Source: an uncultured Alphaproteobacteria bacterium (GTDB lineage Bacteria; Pseudomonadota; Alphaproteobacteria; Caulobacterales; Aquidulcibacteraceae). Taken from it: a DNA stretch of 44,103 bases. Below are positions 17,252 through 27,958 of this stretch, in pieces. Under the pieces are notes generated by a model that had not been told where the DNA came from, did not search any database, and worked only from the letters and a program-made list of their open reading frames with translations. The stretch covers positions 1-44,103 of the forward strand of contig CADEDG010000003.1 in the NCBI GenBank assembly GCA_902826035.1, given 5' to 3'. Every line of letters starts with the position of its first letter. Position 1 is the first letter of the stretch. Both the position numbers and the translations under genes were made by a program.

Positions 17252-18135
17252 TGGCGCGCGTCGCGTATCTGACCGGGCGCTCTTACCGCGGCGTACCGAT
17301 AGAAGCCGGCGACACGCCTGTGCTTGAGCGCAAGGACCGCGATCTGGTGGCGACGGCGGGGAGGGCGCGAGGGATCGCATTCGAGACATGCTTCTGGGAT
17401 GAGCCGGACTTGCCGGCGCGCGGCTTCGACGGCGCGATTGTTCGTTCCTGTTGGGACTACACCGGGCGCTCAGACGAGTTCGTGAAAACCATAGCGGCGC
17501 ACGAACGCGCGGGTTTGCGTGTCTGGAATCGCGCCGATGTCATCGGCTGGAATTCGCAAAAGTCCTATCTCCAGGATTTGGGAGCAGCGGCGATCGAGAC
17601 GCTTTGGCTCGACCGCGCAGACGCACGCAGCGTAGCCCAGGCGTTCGATGCACTCGATGCGTCGGAGATTGTAGTGAAGCCGCAGGTTGGCGCGGGCTCG
17701 ATTGAAACGCTTCGTTTGAAGCGTAATGCGTGGAGCGAAGCGGACCTTATCGCCGGCCCTCGCGGCGCGGCAATGATCCAACCGTATCTCAGCGGCATCG
17801 AAACCGAGGGCGAACGCTCGCTGATCTGGTTCGGCGGCGTGTTTTCGCATGCAATACGCAAGGTCCCTGCAGCAGGGGAGTGGCTCGCGAATATTCCCGG
17901 CAAGACGCGGTTTTTCGCCGAGCCGCCGCCAGCGGCGGCGCGGGAAGCGGCGGAGGCTGCGCTCGTCTACGCACCCTCTGATCTGCTTTATGTCCGCATC
18001 GACGTCGTACTTGGTGATGAGGGACGCTGGCGCGTCATCGAAATAGAGGCCATCGAGCCCTACCTCTTCTTGGATTTCGCGCCGGAGGGCGCAGACTTCT
18101 TTGTCGCCGCGATTGCGCGGGTCTTGGGCTCATAG
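17251..18135 (+). CDS. ATP-grasp family ligase-like protein
   Basis: 294 residues resembling the glutathione synthetase-like group of ATP-grasp proteins. N-terminal pre-ATP-grasp region AYLTGRSYRG with DGAIVRSCWDYTGR; a Lys region IVVKPQVGAGSIETLRL; MIQPYLSGIETEGERSLIWFGG for nucleotide binding; and a metal-binding end DVVLGDEGRWRVIEIEAIEPYLFL, where the Glu residues would hold Mg2+. It should join a carboxylate to an amine or thiol using ATP in the cytosol; the substrate is unknown. Coupled to an upstream lipoprotein by TGATG. Its last 76 bases overlap the convergent nth gene. Confidence 0.82.
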   Translation: MARVAYLTGRSYRGVPIEAGDTPVLERKDRDLVATAGRARGIAFETCFWDEPDLPARGFDGAIVRSCWDYTGRSDEFVKTIAAHERAGLRVWNRADVIGWNSQKSYLQDLGAAAIETLWLDRADARSVAQAFDALDASEIVVKPQVGAGSIETLRLKRNAWSEADLIAGPRGAAMIQPYLSGIETEGERSLIWFGGVFSHAIRKVPAAGEWLANIPGKTRFFAEPPPAAAREAAEAALVYAPSDLLYVRIDVVLGDEGRWRVIEIEAIEPYLFLDFAPEGADFFVAAIARVLGS

Positions 18136-18758
18136 ACACAAAGGTCAGCGAGCACACAGCGTGGGCATTCTGGTTTGCGCGCGAGACAGGTGTAGCGTCC
18201 ATGCAGGATCAGCCAATGGTGGGCGCCGCGCAAATACGCCTGCGGCGTGATCTTCATCAATTGCGCTTCGACGACATCTGGCTTGTCGCCTGCCGCTAGG
18301 CCTGTGCGATTGGCGACGCGAAAAACGTGAGTGTCCACCGCGATGGTCGGCTCGTCGAAGACCTCCATCAGCACAACATTGGCGGTCTTGCGCCCAACGC
18401 CAGGCAGCGCCTCGAGTGCTTCGCGCTGCCTGGGAACCTCGCCGCCATGGTGCGCAATCAGGGCTTGCGAGAGCGCCACGACATTCTTGGCTTTGTTGCG
18501 CCACAAGCCGATCGTTTTGATGCGCTCGGCCACGCCCGCTTCGCCGAGCGCAAGCATTTTCGCTGGCGTGTCAGTGATTGCGAACAACCCCTTCGTGGCT
18601 TTGTTCACGCCCTTGTCGGTGGCTTGAGCCGAAAGCACCGCCGCCACCAGCAGAGTGAAGGGGTTGGTGAATTCCAGTTCGGTGCGCGGATCGGGACGCT
18701 GGTTTGCTAGGCGCTCATAGAGCACTGCAGCTTTGGCCTTGGTCAGTCTCTTGAGCAT
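18060..18758 (-). CDS. nth: Endonuclease III
   Basis: DNA glycosylase/AP lyase for oxidised pyrimidines, 232 residues. Helix-hairpin-helix LPGVGRKTANVVL with the catalytic Lys (about K124), the catalytic Asp in AVDTHVFRVANR (about D142), and the [4Fe-4S] cysteines in the pattern C-x6-C-x2-C-x5-C (about 191, 198, 201, 207). The tail after the cluster is about 25 residues of Lys/Ala/Ser-rich sequence, longer than in E. coli (211 residues), and is encoded opposite the conserved end of the ATP-grasp gene. Last gene of the dnaK-dnaJ-dapB-nth series; 28 bp after dapB. Confidence 0.96.
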   Translation of the reverse strand: MLKRLTKAKAAVLYERLANQRPDPRTELEFTNPFTLLVAAVLSAQATDKGVNKATKGLFAITDTPAKMLALGEAGVAERIKTIGLWRNKAKNVVALSQALIAHHGGEVPRQREALEALPGVGRKTANVVLMEVFDEPTIAVDTHVFRVANRTGLAAGDKPDVVEAQLMKITPQAYLRGAHHWLILHGRYTCLARKPECPRCVLADLCVYEPKTRAIAATKKSAPSGAKSKKR

Positions 18759-18786
18759 GGATTTCCGTTGGCTCGCTGCGAAGCGG

Positions 18787-19593
18787 TTAAAGCGCCAGCA
18801 CGTCGCTCATTGAATAAAGCCCAGCGGGTTTGTCGGCCGCCCAGAGCGCCGCCGCCAAAGCGCCGTCAGCAAACAAGGCGCGGTCGAGCGCCTGGTGCGA
18901 CAGCGTCACGCGCTCGCGCTCGGCGAGGAAGCTGACCTCATGGTCGCCGACGACGCCGCCGCCACGGCGAACAGAAAATCCTATGCCTCCAGCCGAGCGT
19001 GCAGCCATGACTCCGTCGTGCGGAGGCAAGCGCGACGCCGCCAAGGAGACGTTGCGGCCCTCGGCGGCCGCTTCGCCAAGCATCAATGCGGTCCCGGACG
19101 GCGCGTCGATCTTGCGGCGATGATGGGTCTCAGAGATCTCGATATCCCAATCGGGGCCAAGGCGCGTCGCCGCCTGGCGTACTAACGCCGCGAGCAAATT
19201 CACGCCTAGGCTGAAATTGCCGCTCCGCACAATGGCTATGCGCTTGCCGGCCTCAGCGATTTGATCTTCCTGCGCGGCGCTCAAGCCTGTCGTGCCAATG
19301 ATCGCCGCCCGCACGCTGGTTTCGCGCAGACCTTCGAGCGCCAGAAGCGTCGCCGAAGGCGTGGTGAAGTCGAGCCAGACATCGGCGCTCGCGGCCGCCG
19401 CGTGAACTTCTTCCACCGCGCTGATCCCCGCTGCAGGCAGACCAGACAGGATGCCCACATCGACGCCCAGTGCGCTCGCGCCGGGCCGCTCGGTTACGCC
19501 GACGATCTGGAAGCGCGCATCGTCGGATGCGGCGCGCACCAGCGCTTGGCCCATGCGGCCGGCGGCGCCGGCGATAGCGATGGAGAGTGTCAT
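18787..19593 (-). CDS. dapB: 4-hydroxy-tetrahydrodipicolinate reductase
   Basis: NAD(P)H-dependent reductase of the lysine/diaminopimelate pathway, 268 residues. Nucleotide loop GAAGRMGQALVRAA at the N-terminus, the middle segment DFTTPSATL, IIGTTGLSAAQ, the SGNFSLGVNLL loop, and the catalytic signature ETHHRRKIDAPSGTALMLGE with His, His and Lys. It lies 46 bp downstream of dnaJ and 28 bp before nth on the same strand, an order seen in related alphaproteobacteria. A 14-bp perfect palindrome lies in the dnaJ-dapB gap. Confidence 0.96.
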   Translation of the reverse strand: MTLSIAIAGAAGRMGQALVRAASDDARFQIVGVTERPGASALGVDVGILSGLPAAGISAVEEVHAAAASADVWLDFTTPSATLLALEGLRETSVRAAIIGTTGLSAAQEDQIAEAGKRIAIVRSGNFSLGVNLLAALVRQAATRLGPDWDIEISETHHRRKIDAPSGTALMLGEAAAEGRNVSLAASRLPPHDGVMAARSAGGIGFSVRRGGGVVGDHEVSFLAERERVTLSHQALDRALFADGALAAALWAADKPAGLYSMSDVLAL

Positions 19594-19611
19594 GGTGCTA
19601 TGTCATGGACC

Positions 19612-19625
19612 GGCGCTGCAGCGCC
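19612..19625. repeat. 14-bp perfect palindrome between dnaJ and dapB
   Basis: GGCGCTGCAGCGCC reads the same on both strands. It lies in the 46-bp gap between the dnaJ stop and the dapB ATG. Too short a loop for a good RNA hairpin, and no T-run follows on the minus strand, so a terminator is unlikely; it may be chance. Confidence 0.3.
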
Positions 19626-19639
19626 CGCAAGTTGCGCCA

Positions 19640-20791
19640 CTAGCGCGAAGCGCTTTCCCCGGCTTCGAAGAACTTCTTCACGGTGTCGAAAAAGCCTTGC
19701 GTCTGCGGGTGCGCTTCCTGACCGCAATCCTTGGCGAATTCTTCGAGCAGCTTGCGCTGCTTGGCGCTTAGATTCACCGGCGTCTCCACCAGAAGCTCAA
19801 CGTGCAGATCGCCGCGCGAGGGGGAGCGCAGATGCGTCATGCCTTTGCCCTTGATGCGGAAGCGGCGTCCGGTTTGCGCGCCGGGCGGGATCGTCACCTT
19901 GGCGCGTTCGCCGTCGATGGTCGGGATTTCCATGTCTCCGCCGAGGGCGGCCTTGCACATCGGAGCAGGGACGCGACAGAAAAGGTCCGCACCCTCGCGC
20001 TCGAACAATTGATGCGGCTTCACCGAGAGGAAGAGATAGAGATCGCCAGGCGGTCCGCCGCGCGCGCCGCCGTCGCCCTCGCCGGCCAAGCGGATGCGGG
20101 TGCCGTCCTCAACGCCCGCGGGGATTTTCACCGCCAGCGTGCGTTCCTTCTGCGTCAACCCACGGCCACCGCAAGCGCGGCACGGCGTTTTGATCGACTG
20201 GCCACGACCGTTGCAGGCGGGGCAGGTGCGCACGATGCGGAACATGCCCTGGCTTGCGCGCACTTGGCCTGCGCCCTGGCAAGTGGTGCAGGTTTGCAGT
20301 GGTGCGCGACCTTCCGAGCCGGTGCCGGCGCAAGGTTCGCAGGCTTGCGCACGCGGAACCAGGATTTCGCGCTCCATGCCACGAAACGCATGCTCGAGCG
20401 TGATCTCGACATCGTAGCGTAGGTCGGCGCCGCGCTCGGGCCCGTTGCGCGGGCCGCGCCGCCCGCCTGAGAACATTTCCTCGAAGCCGCCGCCGAAGAT
20501 CTCGTTGAACAGATCGGAAAAGTCGGTGAAGCCCCCCGCGCCGCCAGGGCCTCCAGCGCCGTTCTGAAACGCAGCCTTGCCGAAGCGATCGTATTGGGCG
20601 CGCTTCTCTGGGTCCGAGAGCACGGAATAAGCCTCGCCAAGCTCCTTGAATTTCTCCTCGGAAACCTTGCAGCCCGGATTTTGGTCCGGGTGAAGCTTCA
20701 TGGCGAGCTTTCGGAACGCGGATTTTATGGCGGCGACGTCCGCGCCCTTCGGAACGCCGAGGATTTCGTAATAATCACGACCGGCGCTCAT
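19640..20791 (-). CDS. dnaJ: Chaperone DnaJ
   Basis: Hsp40 co-chaperone of DnaK, 383 residues. J domain DYYEILGVPKGAD with HPD at about residues 34-36; a Gly/Phe-rich stretch (GGPGGAGGFTDFSDLFNEIF); four zinc-binding CxxCxGxG repeats (CEPCAGTG, CTTCQGAG, CPACNGRG, CRACGGRG); and the C-terminal substrate-binding domain (IPAGVEDGTRIRLAGEGD, VTIPPGAQTGRRFRIKGKG). Its ATG at 20791 overlaps the stop of a small unknown gene as TGATG. In most genomes dnaJ follows dnaK directly. Confidence 0.97.
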   Translation of the reverse strand: MSAGRDYYEILGVPKGADVAAIKSAFRKLAMKLHPDQNPGCKVSEEKFKELGEAYSVLSDPEKRAQYDRFGKAAFQNGAGGPGGAGGFTDFSDLFNEIFGGGFEEMFSGGRRGPRNGPERGADLRYDVEITLEHAFRGMEREILVPRAQACEPCAGTGSEGRAPLQTCTTCQGAGQVRASQGMFRIVRTCPACNGRGQSIKTPCRACGGRGLTQKERTLAVKIPAGVEDGTRIRLAGEGDGGARGGPPGDLYLFLSVKPHQLFEREGADLFCRVPAPMCKAALGGDMEIPTIDGERAKVTIPPGAQTGRRFRIKGKGMTHLRSPSRGDLHVELLVETPVNLSAKQRKLLEEFAKDCGQEAHPQTQGFFDTVKKFFEAGESASR

Positions 20792-21111
20792 CAGGCCACC
20801 GCGTTCGTAATAGTCACGGCCGAGTGGAGGCGCATTGCCTCATCTCGCGACGGACGGAAGGCGACCGCAACATCAAAAGCATCATGCTCGTCAGAGGGAC
20901 GCAGATCTTCGTATCGCGATTTTCCAGGTGGAATCGAAAGGCTAAAGCCAGCTCGCTCCACAACGTCGCCTCCGCTCTTTCGAGTGTCAATTTGGATCGA
21001 CGTCTCGAGTAACTGGCGGGACTTGTTGGCAACGACAACCCTGTAGCAGGCTCCAATGCGGGGCCCCGGAAGCCGAATCGCCTCAAAGACCACTTCGTCT
21101 TCCCCAATCAT
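20791..21111 (-). CDS. Small unknown protein between dnaK and dnaJ
   Basis: 106 residues from ATG 21111; a TTG at 21132 overlapping the dnaK stop would give 113. No family recognised. No signal peptide or membrane segment; the sequence alternates hydrophobic and polar residues (CYRVVVANKSRQLLETSIQID, FSLSIPPGKSRYEDLR, DVAVAFRP), which suggests a small beta-sheet domain. A G-rich run about eight bases upstream could be its ribosome site. Its stop overlaps the dnaJ ATG (TGATG), so dnaJ translation is likely coupled to it. Base content is about 56% G+C over 20821-21060 (135 of 240, counted by hand), lower than the surrounding chaperone genes. Confidence 0.65.
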   Translation of the reverse strand: MIGEDEVVFEAIRLPGPRIGACYRVVVANKSRQLLETSIQIDTRKSGGDVVERAGFSLSIPPGKSRYEDLRPSDEHDAFDVAVAFRPSRDEAMRLHSAVTITNAVA

Positions 21112-21128
21112 AATTGGGCCCCCCGCCG

Positions 21129-23027
<1,899 letters not shown>

Positions 23028-23176
23028 CTTAAGTCCTCATTCCTTCTCAGCGGCGCGCTCTTCAGCCGATGGACCCGATTTGGCGTCCCCGAAGCGCGCG
23101 TCCTGTCTGTTACTTCCTGTTTCGAATTGGCCTGCCCAGAGCCTCATCGCAAGCTCCCAGGCGGCAAGTTCAGGGT

Positions 23177-23206
23177 TCATGTGGTGTATTGTCTGCGACC
23201 TGCAAG
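23177..23206 (-). promoter_or_regulatory. Possible sigma-32-type promoter of dnaK
   Basis: On the minus strand CTTGCA (23206-23201) is followed, 16 bases later, by CCACATGA (23184-23177). These resemble the heat-shock sigma consensus (CTTGAA ... CCCATnT). The implied leader before the dnaK ATG would be about 140 bases. The match is partial. No CIRCE element (TTAGCACTC-N9-GAGTGCTAA) lies in the gap. Confidence 0.3.
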
Positions 23207-23316
23207 TCTCTCCGGGGGTGCTAACCGCATTCGCCGCAGGGGCAAAGCGCTTAAGGGGTCGCGGGGTAGGCCGCTCTGGGAACAAAAATGAAACCGAACT
23301 GAGTCAGGACCGAAAC

Positions 23317-23937
23317 ATGAGCGGCCATGACCTTGACGGTTTCCGGCTCTGGCCCGGGCTCTTGAGCCGGGCGGAGCAGGAGACCTTGCGCGACGAGGTT
23401 TTTGCCTGCCTGAGGTCCGGCCCCCTATACGTGCCGCGTATGCCCAAATCGGGTCAGCCAATGCGCGTCAGGATGAGCAATCTGGGCGCGCTCGGCTGGG
23501 TAACCGACAAGGAGCAGGGCTATCGCTACCAAGCTCTACACCCCGACACTGTACGGCCGTGGCCGGAAATCCCCGAGCGTCTGCTCGCGATCTGGAGCGA
23601 ATTGACCGGTTACCCCGCACCGCCGGAGGCATGCCTCGTCAACTTGTATGAGGGCGATGCGCGCATGGGGCTCCATGTTGATAGCGACGAGGAAGCCTGG
23701 GACGCGCCGGTGCTTTCTGTGTCGCTCGGCGACACCGCCATTTTCCGCATTGGCGGCGTCGTGCGCTCCGATCCCACCCGCAGCGTGCGGCTTGCCTCGG
23801 GCGATGTATGCATGCTCGGCGGCGCGAGCCGTCGCGCCTACCACGGTGTAGACCGTATTCTGAACGGCACGTCCTCGCTATTGCCGAAGGGCGGCCGGCT
23901 CAATCTGACTTTGCGGCGGGTGACGGTTCCGGATTAG
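23317..23937 (+). CDS. alkB: AlkB family 2-oxoglutarate/Fe(II) dioxygenase
   Basis: Oxidative demethylase of alkylated bases in DNA or RNA, 206 residues. The iron facial triad is visible: H120-x-D122 in MGLHVDSDEEAW and H176 in RRAYHGVDRI. The 2-oxoglutarate-binding RLNLTLR motif (R194, R200) is at the C-terminus, and the substrate-lid segment MRVRMSNLGALGWV resembles E. coli AlkB. The E. coli LHQDKDE becomes LHVDSDE. Start ATG 23317; the frame is open upstream without coding resemblance. It ends two bases from the convergent PPC-repeat gene. Confidence 0.94.
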   Translation: MSGHDLDGFRLWPGLLSRAEQETLRDEVFACLRSGPLYVPRMPKSGQPMRVRMSNLGALGWVTDKEQGYRYQALHPDTVRPWPEIPERLLAIWSELTGYPAPPEACLVNLYEGDARMGLHVDSDEEAWDAPVLSVSLGDTAIFRIGGVVRSDPTRSVRLASGDVCMLGGASRRAYHGVDRILNGTSSLLPKGGRLNLTLRRVTVPD

Positions 23938-23938
23938 C

Positions 23939-26122
23939 TCAACGGCGCGTGATCTTGACTTGGTACCATCCCGTCGAGCCACTCAAGCCGCTCACCTGAA
24001 CGAGGTATGATCCCGCTTCCTCCGGCGTGAAACGGACGCGCGCGTCCGTTCCCGCGCCGCTGTCGTCGTCGGAGGCGAGGCGCTCGCCCTCGCCATCAAT
24101 GACAGCGACAAACGGATCGGCCAGCGGGTACTCACCGGCGCCGCTCGCCTCGATGGTGTATGCAACCCCAGCCTCGAGCTCGACCCGATAACTATCGAGA
24201 TCGCCAGGTATGTCGATGCGGCTGAGCCGGTCATCGGCGGCTGCGTCCAGGGTTTCGTCGGTGTCGCCGCTTGCGGGCACGTCGTTGTCGATCACGCGCA
24301 GCCAATATCTACCGGATCCAGCCTCATCGCTGACCGCCGACGCAGCCGCATAATAAACGCCGCTTGCCAGGGGCATAAACGTGAGGCTCGAGGCGTACCC
24401 AGGGCCGCCATCGTCGTCGCGCGCGACTTCGTTGCCTTCAGCGTCGTAAATCACCAATAGGGGATCAGCCAGGGGGTTGGGATCGCTGCCGGAGAGCGTG
24501 AAGCGATACGGCCTGCCCTCAACCATGTTCACTGAAAACCAATCGGCGTCGCCGGACGCTCCCACCAAGCTGGTCCTGCCTTCCGGGCCTGGCGCTAGCG
24601 CTTCGGCGGAGTCGGCATCGTCGCCAATTTCGCCATTGGTGATCGAGAGCGCGTACTTGCCGACCGCGTCGTCGGAGAAACCGCGCGCTTCAACAAAGTA
24701 ACCGCCAGCACTGGTGGCTTGGAATTCAAGCCAGGAGTTGAGCCCGGCGCCGCCGTCATCGTCGCGCGCGAGCTCAGCCCCATCGGGCCCATACACAACG
24801 ACCATCGGATCGCCGATGGAATCTGCGCCCTCGGGGGCATCGAGCGCGATCCGCACGCTTTGTCCTTCCTCGAGGTTGAGGCGGTACCAATCGCGATCAC
24901 CCGCGGCAGCAAGCCTGCCTTCGCGATAGTCGCCGGAGGCCGCAAGGCTTGCGTCCGTGGTTATGCCGCCTGGAATGTCTCCCTCGGCGGCGGAGAGCGT
25001 GTAGCCGCCGGTGTCGCCGTCGTTGAACGAGCGCGCCTCGAGGAAATAAGTGCCGCCGCTCGGCGCCACAAATTCAAGGTACGAGTTGAGCCCATCGCCG
25101 CCGTCGTCGTCTACGGCGACTTCCTCCCCAGACGAATTGCGCACCCGCAAGATCGGATCGGGGAGGGCGGCATCGCCGCTTCCGGTCAACCCGAAGCGAT
25201 AGGCTTGGCCTTCCGTGAGGCGGATTCGGTACCAGTCGCTGTCGTTTTGATAAGCTATGTCGGCGCTGACGGATTCTCCGGGAACAATGCGCGCGCGCGT
25301 GCTCGCGCTGGGTGCCGCGGCGTCTGCCGGGAGCGCTTCGGCGGTTACGGTCAGCGTGTAGCCGCCAACCTGCTCGCCGCCAAAGCCCGCCGCTTCAACA
25401 AACAGCTCCGAAGATTCGCCGGGCACGTATTCCAGCAAAGAGTTGAGGCCGCTCTCACTGTCGTCATTGGAAGCAAGCTCGTTGCCTTCGCGATCGATCA
25501 GGCGCGCCACGGGATCGCCCAGGCGTCCTTCCTCCTCGCCGCCGTTAAGGGTGATGCGATAGCGCTGTCCGCTACGAACACTGAGGCGGAACCAATCGAC
25601 ATCGCCGTCGTAATCGACCGAGGCGGCGCGCGGCCTGCCGGGAGCAACCCGCTCGCGGCTTGAGGCGTCGTTGCCGACATCATCGGCGGGCGCTTCGGAA
25701 GCCTCCACTCGTAGTTCGTATGCGCCGGTGCTGGATTCGCCAAAGCCTCGCGCTTCGACGAAAATCTCGCCAGACGCACTTGGCATGTGGGTAAGCGCTG
25801 AATTGAGACCCTCGGAATCGTCGTTGAACGCGATCTGGTTTCCTTGGGCGTCGTAGAGCGCAAGGGTGGGGTCCAGTCCCGATCCGTCCTCGCTGTTCAC
25901 CGCATTTAGCGTGAACCGGTAGCGTTGCCCATTCTCGGCGCGAAACCTGTACCAATCGCCGTCCGCTTCCGGGCCGATGGCGCCATCGACACCCTCCAGG
26001 CCCAGCCGTGCTTCGGTGCTGGCGTCGCCGCGGACATCGGCGATTTGGGCGCCGGCGTTGAGAGGAGTGCTAAGCGCCAGGAGAGCTGCGCTCGCTACCC
26101 CAACCAACCAACCTGCGCGCAT
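23939..26122 (-). CDS. Secreted protein with six PPC (pre-peptidase C-terminal-type) repeats
   Basis: 727 residues from ATG 26122, which has AGGAG six bases upstream. A signal peptide (RAGWLVGVASAALLALSTPLNAGAQ) is followed only by about six repeats of roughly 113 residues. Each has D-x-DW[YF]R.., a YR[FI].L segment, DP.. ..Y...G.E.A.DDD..G.(L)NS, and ..G.Y.(V)EARGF...G.Y.L. PPC domains usually accompany secreted peptidases as beta-sandwich modules; no protease domain is present here. The repeated acidic loops (NDDSEGLNS, DDDGGDGLNS) could bind Ca2+, inferred. It lies 117 bp downstream of grpE, same strand. Function unknown; probably periplasmic or extracellular adhesion or binding. Confidence 0.85.
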   Translation of the reverse strand: MRAGWLVGVASAALLALSTPLNAGAQIADVRGDASTEARLGLEGVDGAIGPEADGDWYRFRAENGQRYRFTLNAVNSEDGSGLDPTLALYDAQGNQIAFNDDSEGLNSALTHMPSASGEIFVEARGFGESSTGAYELRVEASEAPADDVGNDASSRERVAPGRPRAASVDYDGDVDWFRLSVRSGQRYRITLNGGEEEGRLGDPVARLIDREGNELASNDDSESGLNSLLEYVPGESSELFVEAAGFGGEQVGGYTLTVTAEALPADAAAPSASTRARIVPGESVSADIAYQNDSDWYRIRLTEGQAYRFGLTGSGDAALPDPILRVRNSSGEEVAVDDDGGDGLNSYLEFVAPSGGTYFLEARSFNDGDTGGYTLSAAEGDIPGGITTDASLAASGDYREGRLAAAGDRDWYRLNLEEGQSVRIALDAPEGADSIGDPMVVVYGPDGAELARDDDGGAGLNSWLEFQATSAGGYFVEARGFSDDAVGKYALSITNGEIGDDADSAEALAPGPEGRTSLVGASGDADWFSVNMVEGRPYRFTLSGSDPNPLADPLLVIYDAEGNEVARDDDGGPGYASSLTFMPLASGVYYAAASAVSDEAGSGRYWLRVIDNDVPASGDTDETLDAAADDRLSRIDIPGDLDSYRVELEAGVAYTIEASGAGEYPLADPFVAVIDGEGERLASDDDSGAGTDARVRFTPEEAGSYLVQVSGLSGSTGWYQVKITRR

Positions 26123-26202
26123 AGGATTCTCCTGCATTAAACTCGCCCTGGTTATGTGGGCGTGGCGAAGTCTAAAAGCGAATTCAGGCGGAAAGGGATC
26201 GG

Positions 26203-26221
26203 CTGGCGCCAAAAAAGCCAG
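26203..26221. repeat. Short hairpin downstream of grpE
   Basis: CTGGC (26203-26207) and GCCAG (26217-26221) are inverted across a nine-base spacer containing an A-run (T-run on the minus strand inside the loop). Lies just after the grpE stop on the minus strand. Too short to be a confident terminator, but could weaken read-through into the PPC-repeat gene. Confidence 0.25.
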
Positions 26222-26239
26222 TCGCGGGGGCGTCGCGCC

Positions 26240-26830
26240 TCAGACCTTGATGTCGACCCGCTGTGGCCCGCCGCTAGGCCCCGCCGACACCGACACCATC
26301 GCCGCGCGGATGGTGCGGTCACCCAGAACGTACCCCGGCTGCATCACGAGCAGCACTGACCCCGCGGGCTGGTCCGACTGTGTTTGGGCTACGGCTTGGT
26401 GCAGGTTCGGGTCAAAGGCCTCGCCGACCGTCCCGACTCGGCGCAGTCCGTGCCGCCCGAAGGCATCGACCATAGACCGCTCCGTGAGTTCCAGTCCCGT
26501 AAGCAGGGTGCGCATGGCTTCATCGCCGGATTCACGCCAGTTTGCCGGCGCGGCGTCGAGCGCGCGCGACAATGTATCCGCGACAGGCAACAGGTCGCGC
26601 GCGAAGCGATCGATCGCATAGGCGCGGGCTTCCTGGGTTTGCCGTTCGGCGCGACGGCGCGTGTTTTCGACCTCGGCCAGCGCGCGCAGCAATTCGTCGC
26701 GCGCTTTAGCGAGTTCCACCTCGAACGCCGCCCCATCGATCGGCGTTTCCGCAGCCGCCGCGGGCGCCTCGCCATTCTCTGGGCTCTGCTCAGGTTGTTG
26801 ATTGGGTTCGTTCGCCATCGCTTTCCTCAT
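26240..26830 (-). CDS. grpE: Nucleotide exchange factor GrpE
   Basis: Nucleotide exchange factor for DnaK, 196 residues. An acidic, low-complexity N-terminus precedes the long coiled coil ([29 protein letters not shown]), then the helical bundle ([17 protein letters not shown]) and the C-terminal beta domain with the signature [14 protein letters not shown] and [20 protein letters not shown] 26830 overlaps the hrcA stop (ATGA); ATG 26818, four codons in, also has a Shine-Dalgarno (AGGAAAGCG). Operon hrcA-grpE is typical of alphaproteobacteria. Confidence 0.95.
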   Translation of the reverse strand: MRKAMANEPNQQPEQSPENGEAPAAAAETPIDGAAFEVELAKARDELLRALAEVENTRRRAERQTQEARAYAIDRFARDLLPVADTLSRALDAAPANWRESGDEAMRTLLTGLELTERSMVDAFGRHGLRRVGTVGEAFDPNLHQAVAQTQSDQPAGSVLLVMQPGYVLGDRTIRAAMVSVSAGPSGGPQRVDIKV

Positions 26831-27912
26831 CCGCGTTCCCCGCCGCGCCCGTCGAGCACCTTGCCGACGATGCGAGCCGTATAGTCCACCACCGGGATCA
26901 CCCGGGCGTAATTCAGCCGGGTCGGCCCGATCACGCCCAAAGCACCAACGACCCGTCGCTCCGCGTTCATATAGGGCGCCACGATCAAGCTGGAACCCGA
27001 CAGGGAAAACAAGGAATTCTCCGAGCCGATGAATACCCGCACGCTTTCGCCAGCTTTGGCCAGATCCAGCACCTGAATGAGTTCGCGAGTTTTTTCCAGG
27101 TCGTCAAATAGCCGGCGGGCGCGCTCCAGGTCCGCCAACGCCTGCTGATCCTGCAGCAGATTGGCGCGCCCGCGAACGATCAGGGCTCGCCCCAGTGTTG
27201 GGTCTTCGCCAGACCACTCCACCAGCCCCTGTTCCACCAGCTTGGCCGCCGCTGCGTCTAGCGCCGCGCGGTCTTGGGTCAAAGTGCTCGAAGCCGCCGC
27301 GCGAGCCTCCGCCAGGGTTCGGCCCTTGAAGCGTGCGTTGAGGTAATTCGCCGCCTCCACCAGCACGCCTGGAGGCAGGTCCTGGGGGGTTGAGATAATG
27401 CGATTCTCGACCTGATTGTCCTCGAACACCAGCACAAGCAGAGCCTGACCGGGTCCAATGGCGACGATTTCGGCATGGCGCACAGGCGCGTCGCGTTCCG
27501 GCGTCACCACCAGTCCGGCGCCGCCCGCCAAACCCGAAAGCAGGTCGGAGGCCGCGCCCATCACGTCTTGCGGATTGGTTCCCGCATTGGCGATGCGGAC
27601 ATCGATCTCGCGCTTTTCCTCTTCGGCGACGTCGCCGAGCTGAAGCAAGCTATCGACAAAAAAGCGCAAACCGATCTGCGAGGGCAAGCGCCCAGCCATG
27701 GCATGCGGCGCCTCGAGCAGTCCTAGCGCGGACAGATCGGCCATGGTGTTGCGGATCGAGGCCGGCGAGAGTGAACTGCCGCCTATTTTCGAGAGCGTAC
27801 GCGAACCCACCGGCTCACCGGTGGCGAGATACGCCTCTACGATTTCACGGAAAATCTCTCTCGCGCGCGCGTCTAGCGTCGAGAGGTCGGCGGGGGAGGG
27901 AGGAGAGTTCAT
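26827..27912 (-). CDS. hrcA: Heat-inducible transcription repressor HrcA
   Basis: Repressor of heat-shock genes through the CIRCE element, 361 residues. N-terminal winged helix ([68 protein letters not shown]), then a GAF-like region and the C-terminal conserved [19 protein letters not shown] and [25 protein letters not shown] choose ATG 27912; an upstream extension is not conserved. No CIRCE copy appears in this window, so its targets (usually groESL) are elsewhere. An ATPase gene lies 46 bp upstream on the same strand. Confidence 0.94.
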   Translation of the reverse strand: MNSPPSPADLSTLDARAREIFREIVEAYLATGEPVGSRTLSKIGGSSLSPASIRNTMADLSALGLLEAPHAMAGRLPSQIGLRFFVDSLLQLGDVAEEEKREIDVRIANAGTNPQDVMGAASDLLSGLAGGAGLVVTPERDAPVRHAEIVAIGPGQALLVLVFEDNQVENRIISTPQDLPPGVLVEAANYLNARFKGRTLAEARAAASSTLTQDRAALDAAAAKLVEQGLVEWSGEDPTLGRALIVRGRANLLQDQQALADLERARRLFDDLEKTRELIQVLDLAKAGESVRVFIGSENSLFSLSGSSLIVAPYMNAERRVVGALGVIGPTRLNYARVIPVVDYTARIVGKVLDGRGGERG

Positions 27913-27958
27913 CTGGATGGTTAGGTAGCGGGGCTGAACGCGCGGGAGAAGGGCAGCA

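Noticed and set aside
26064..26072. GAGTGCTAA, one half of a CIRCE element.
   Set aside because: The other half (TTAGCACTC nine bases before) is missing, and it lies in the signal-peptide coding region of the PPC-repeat gene.
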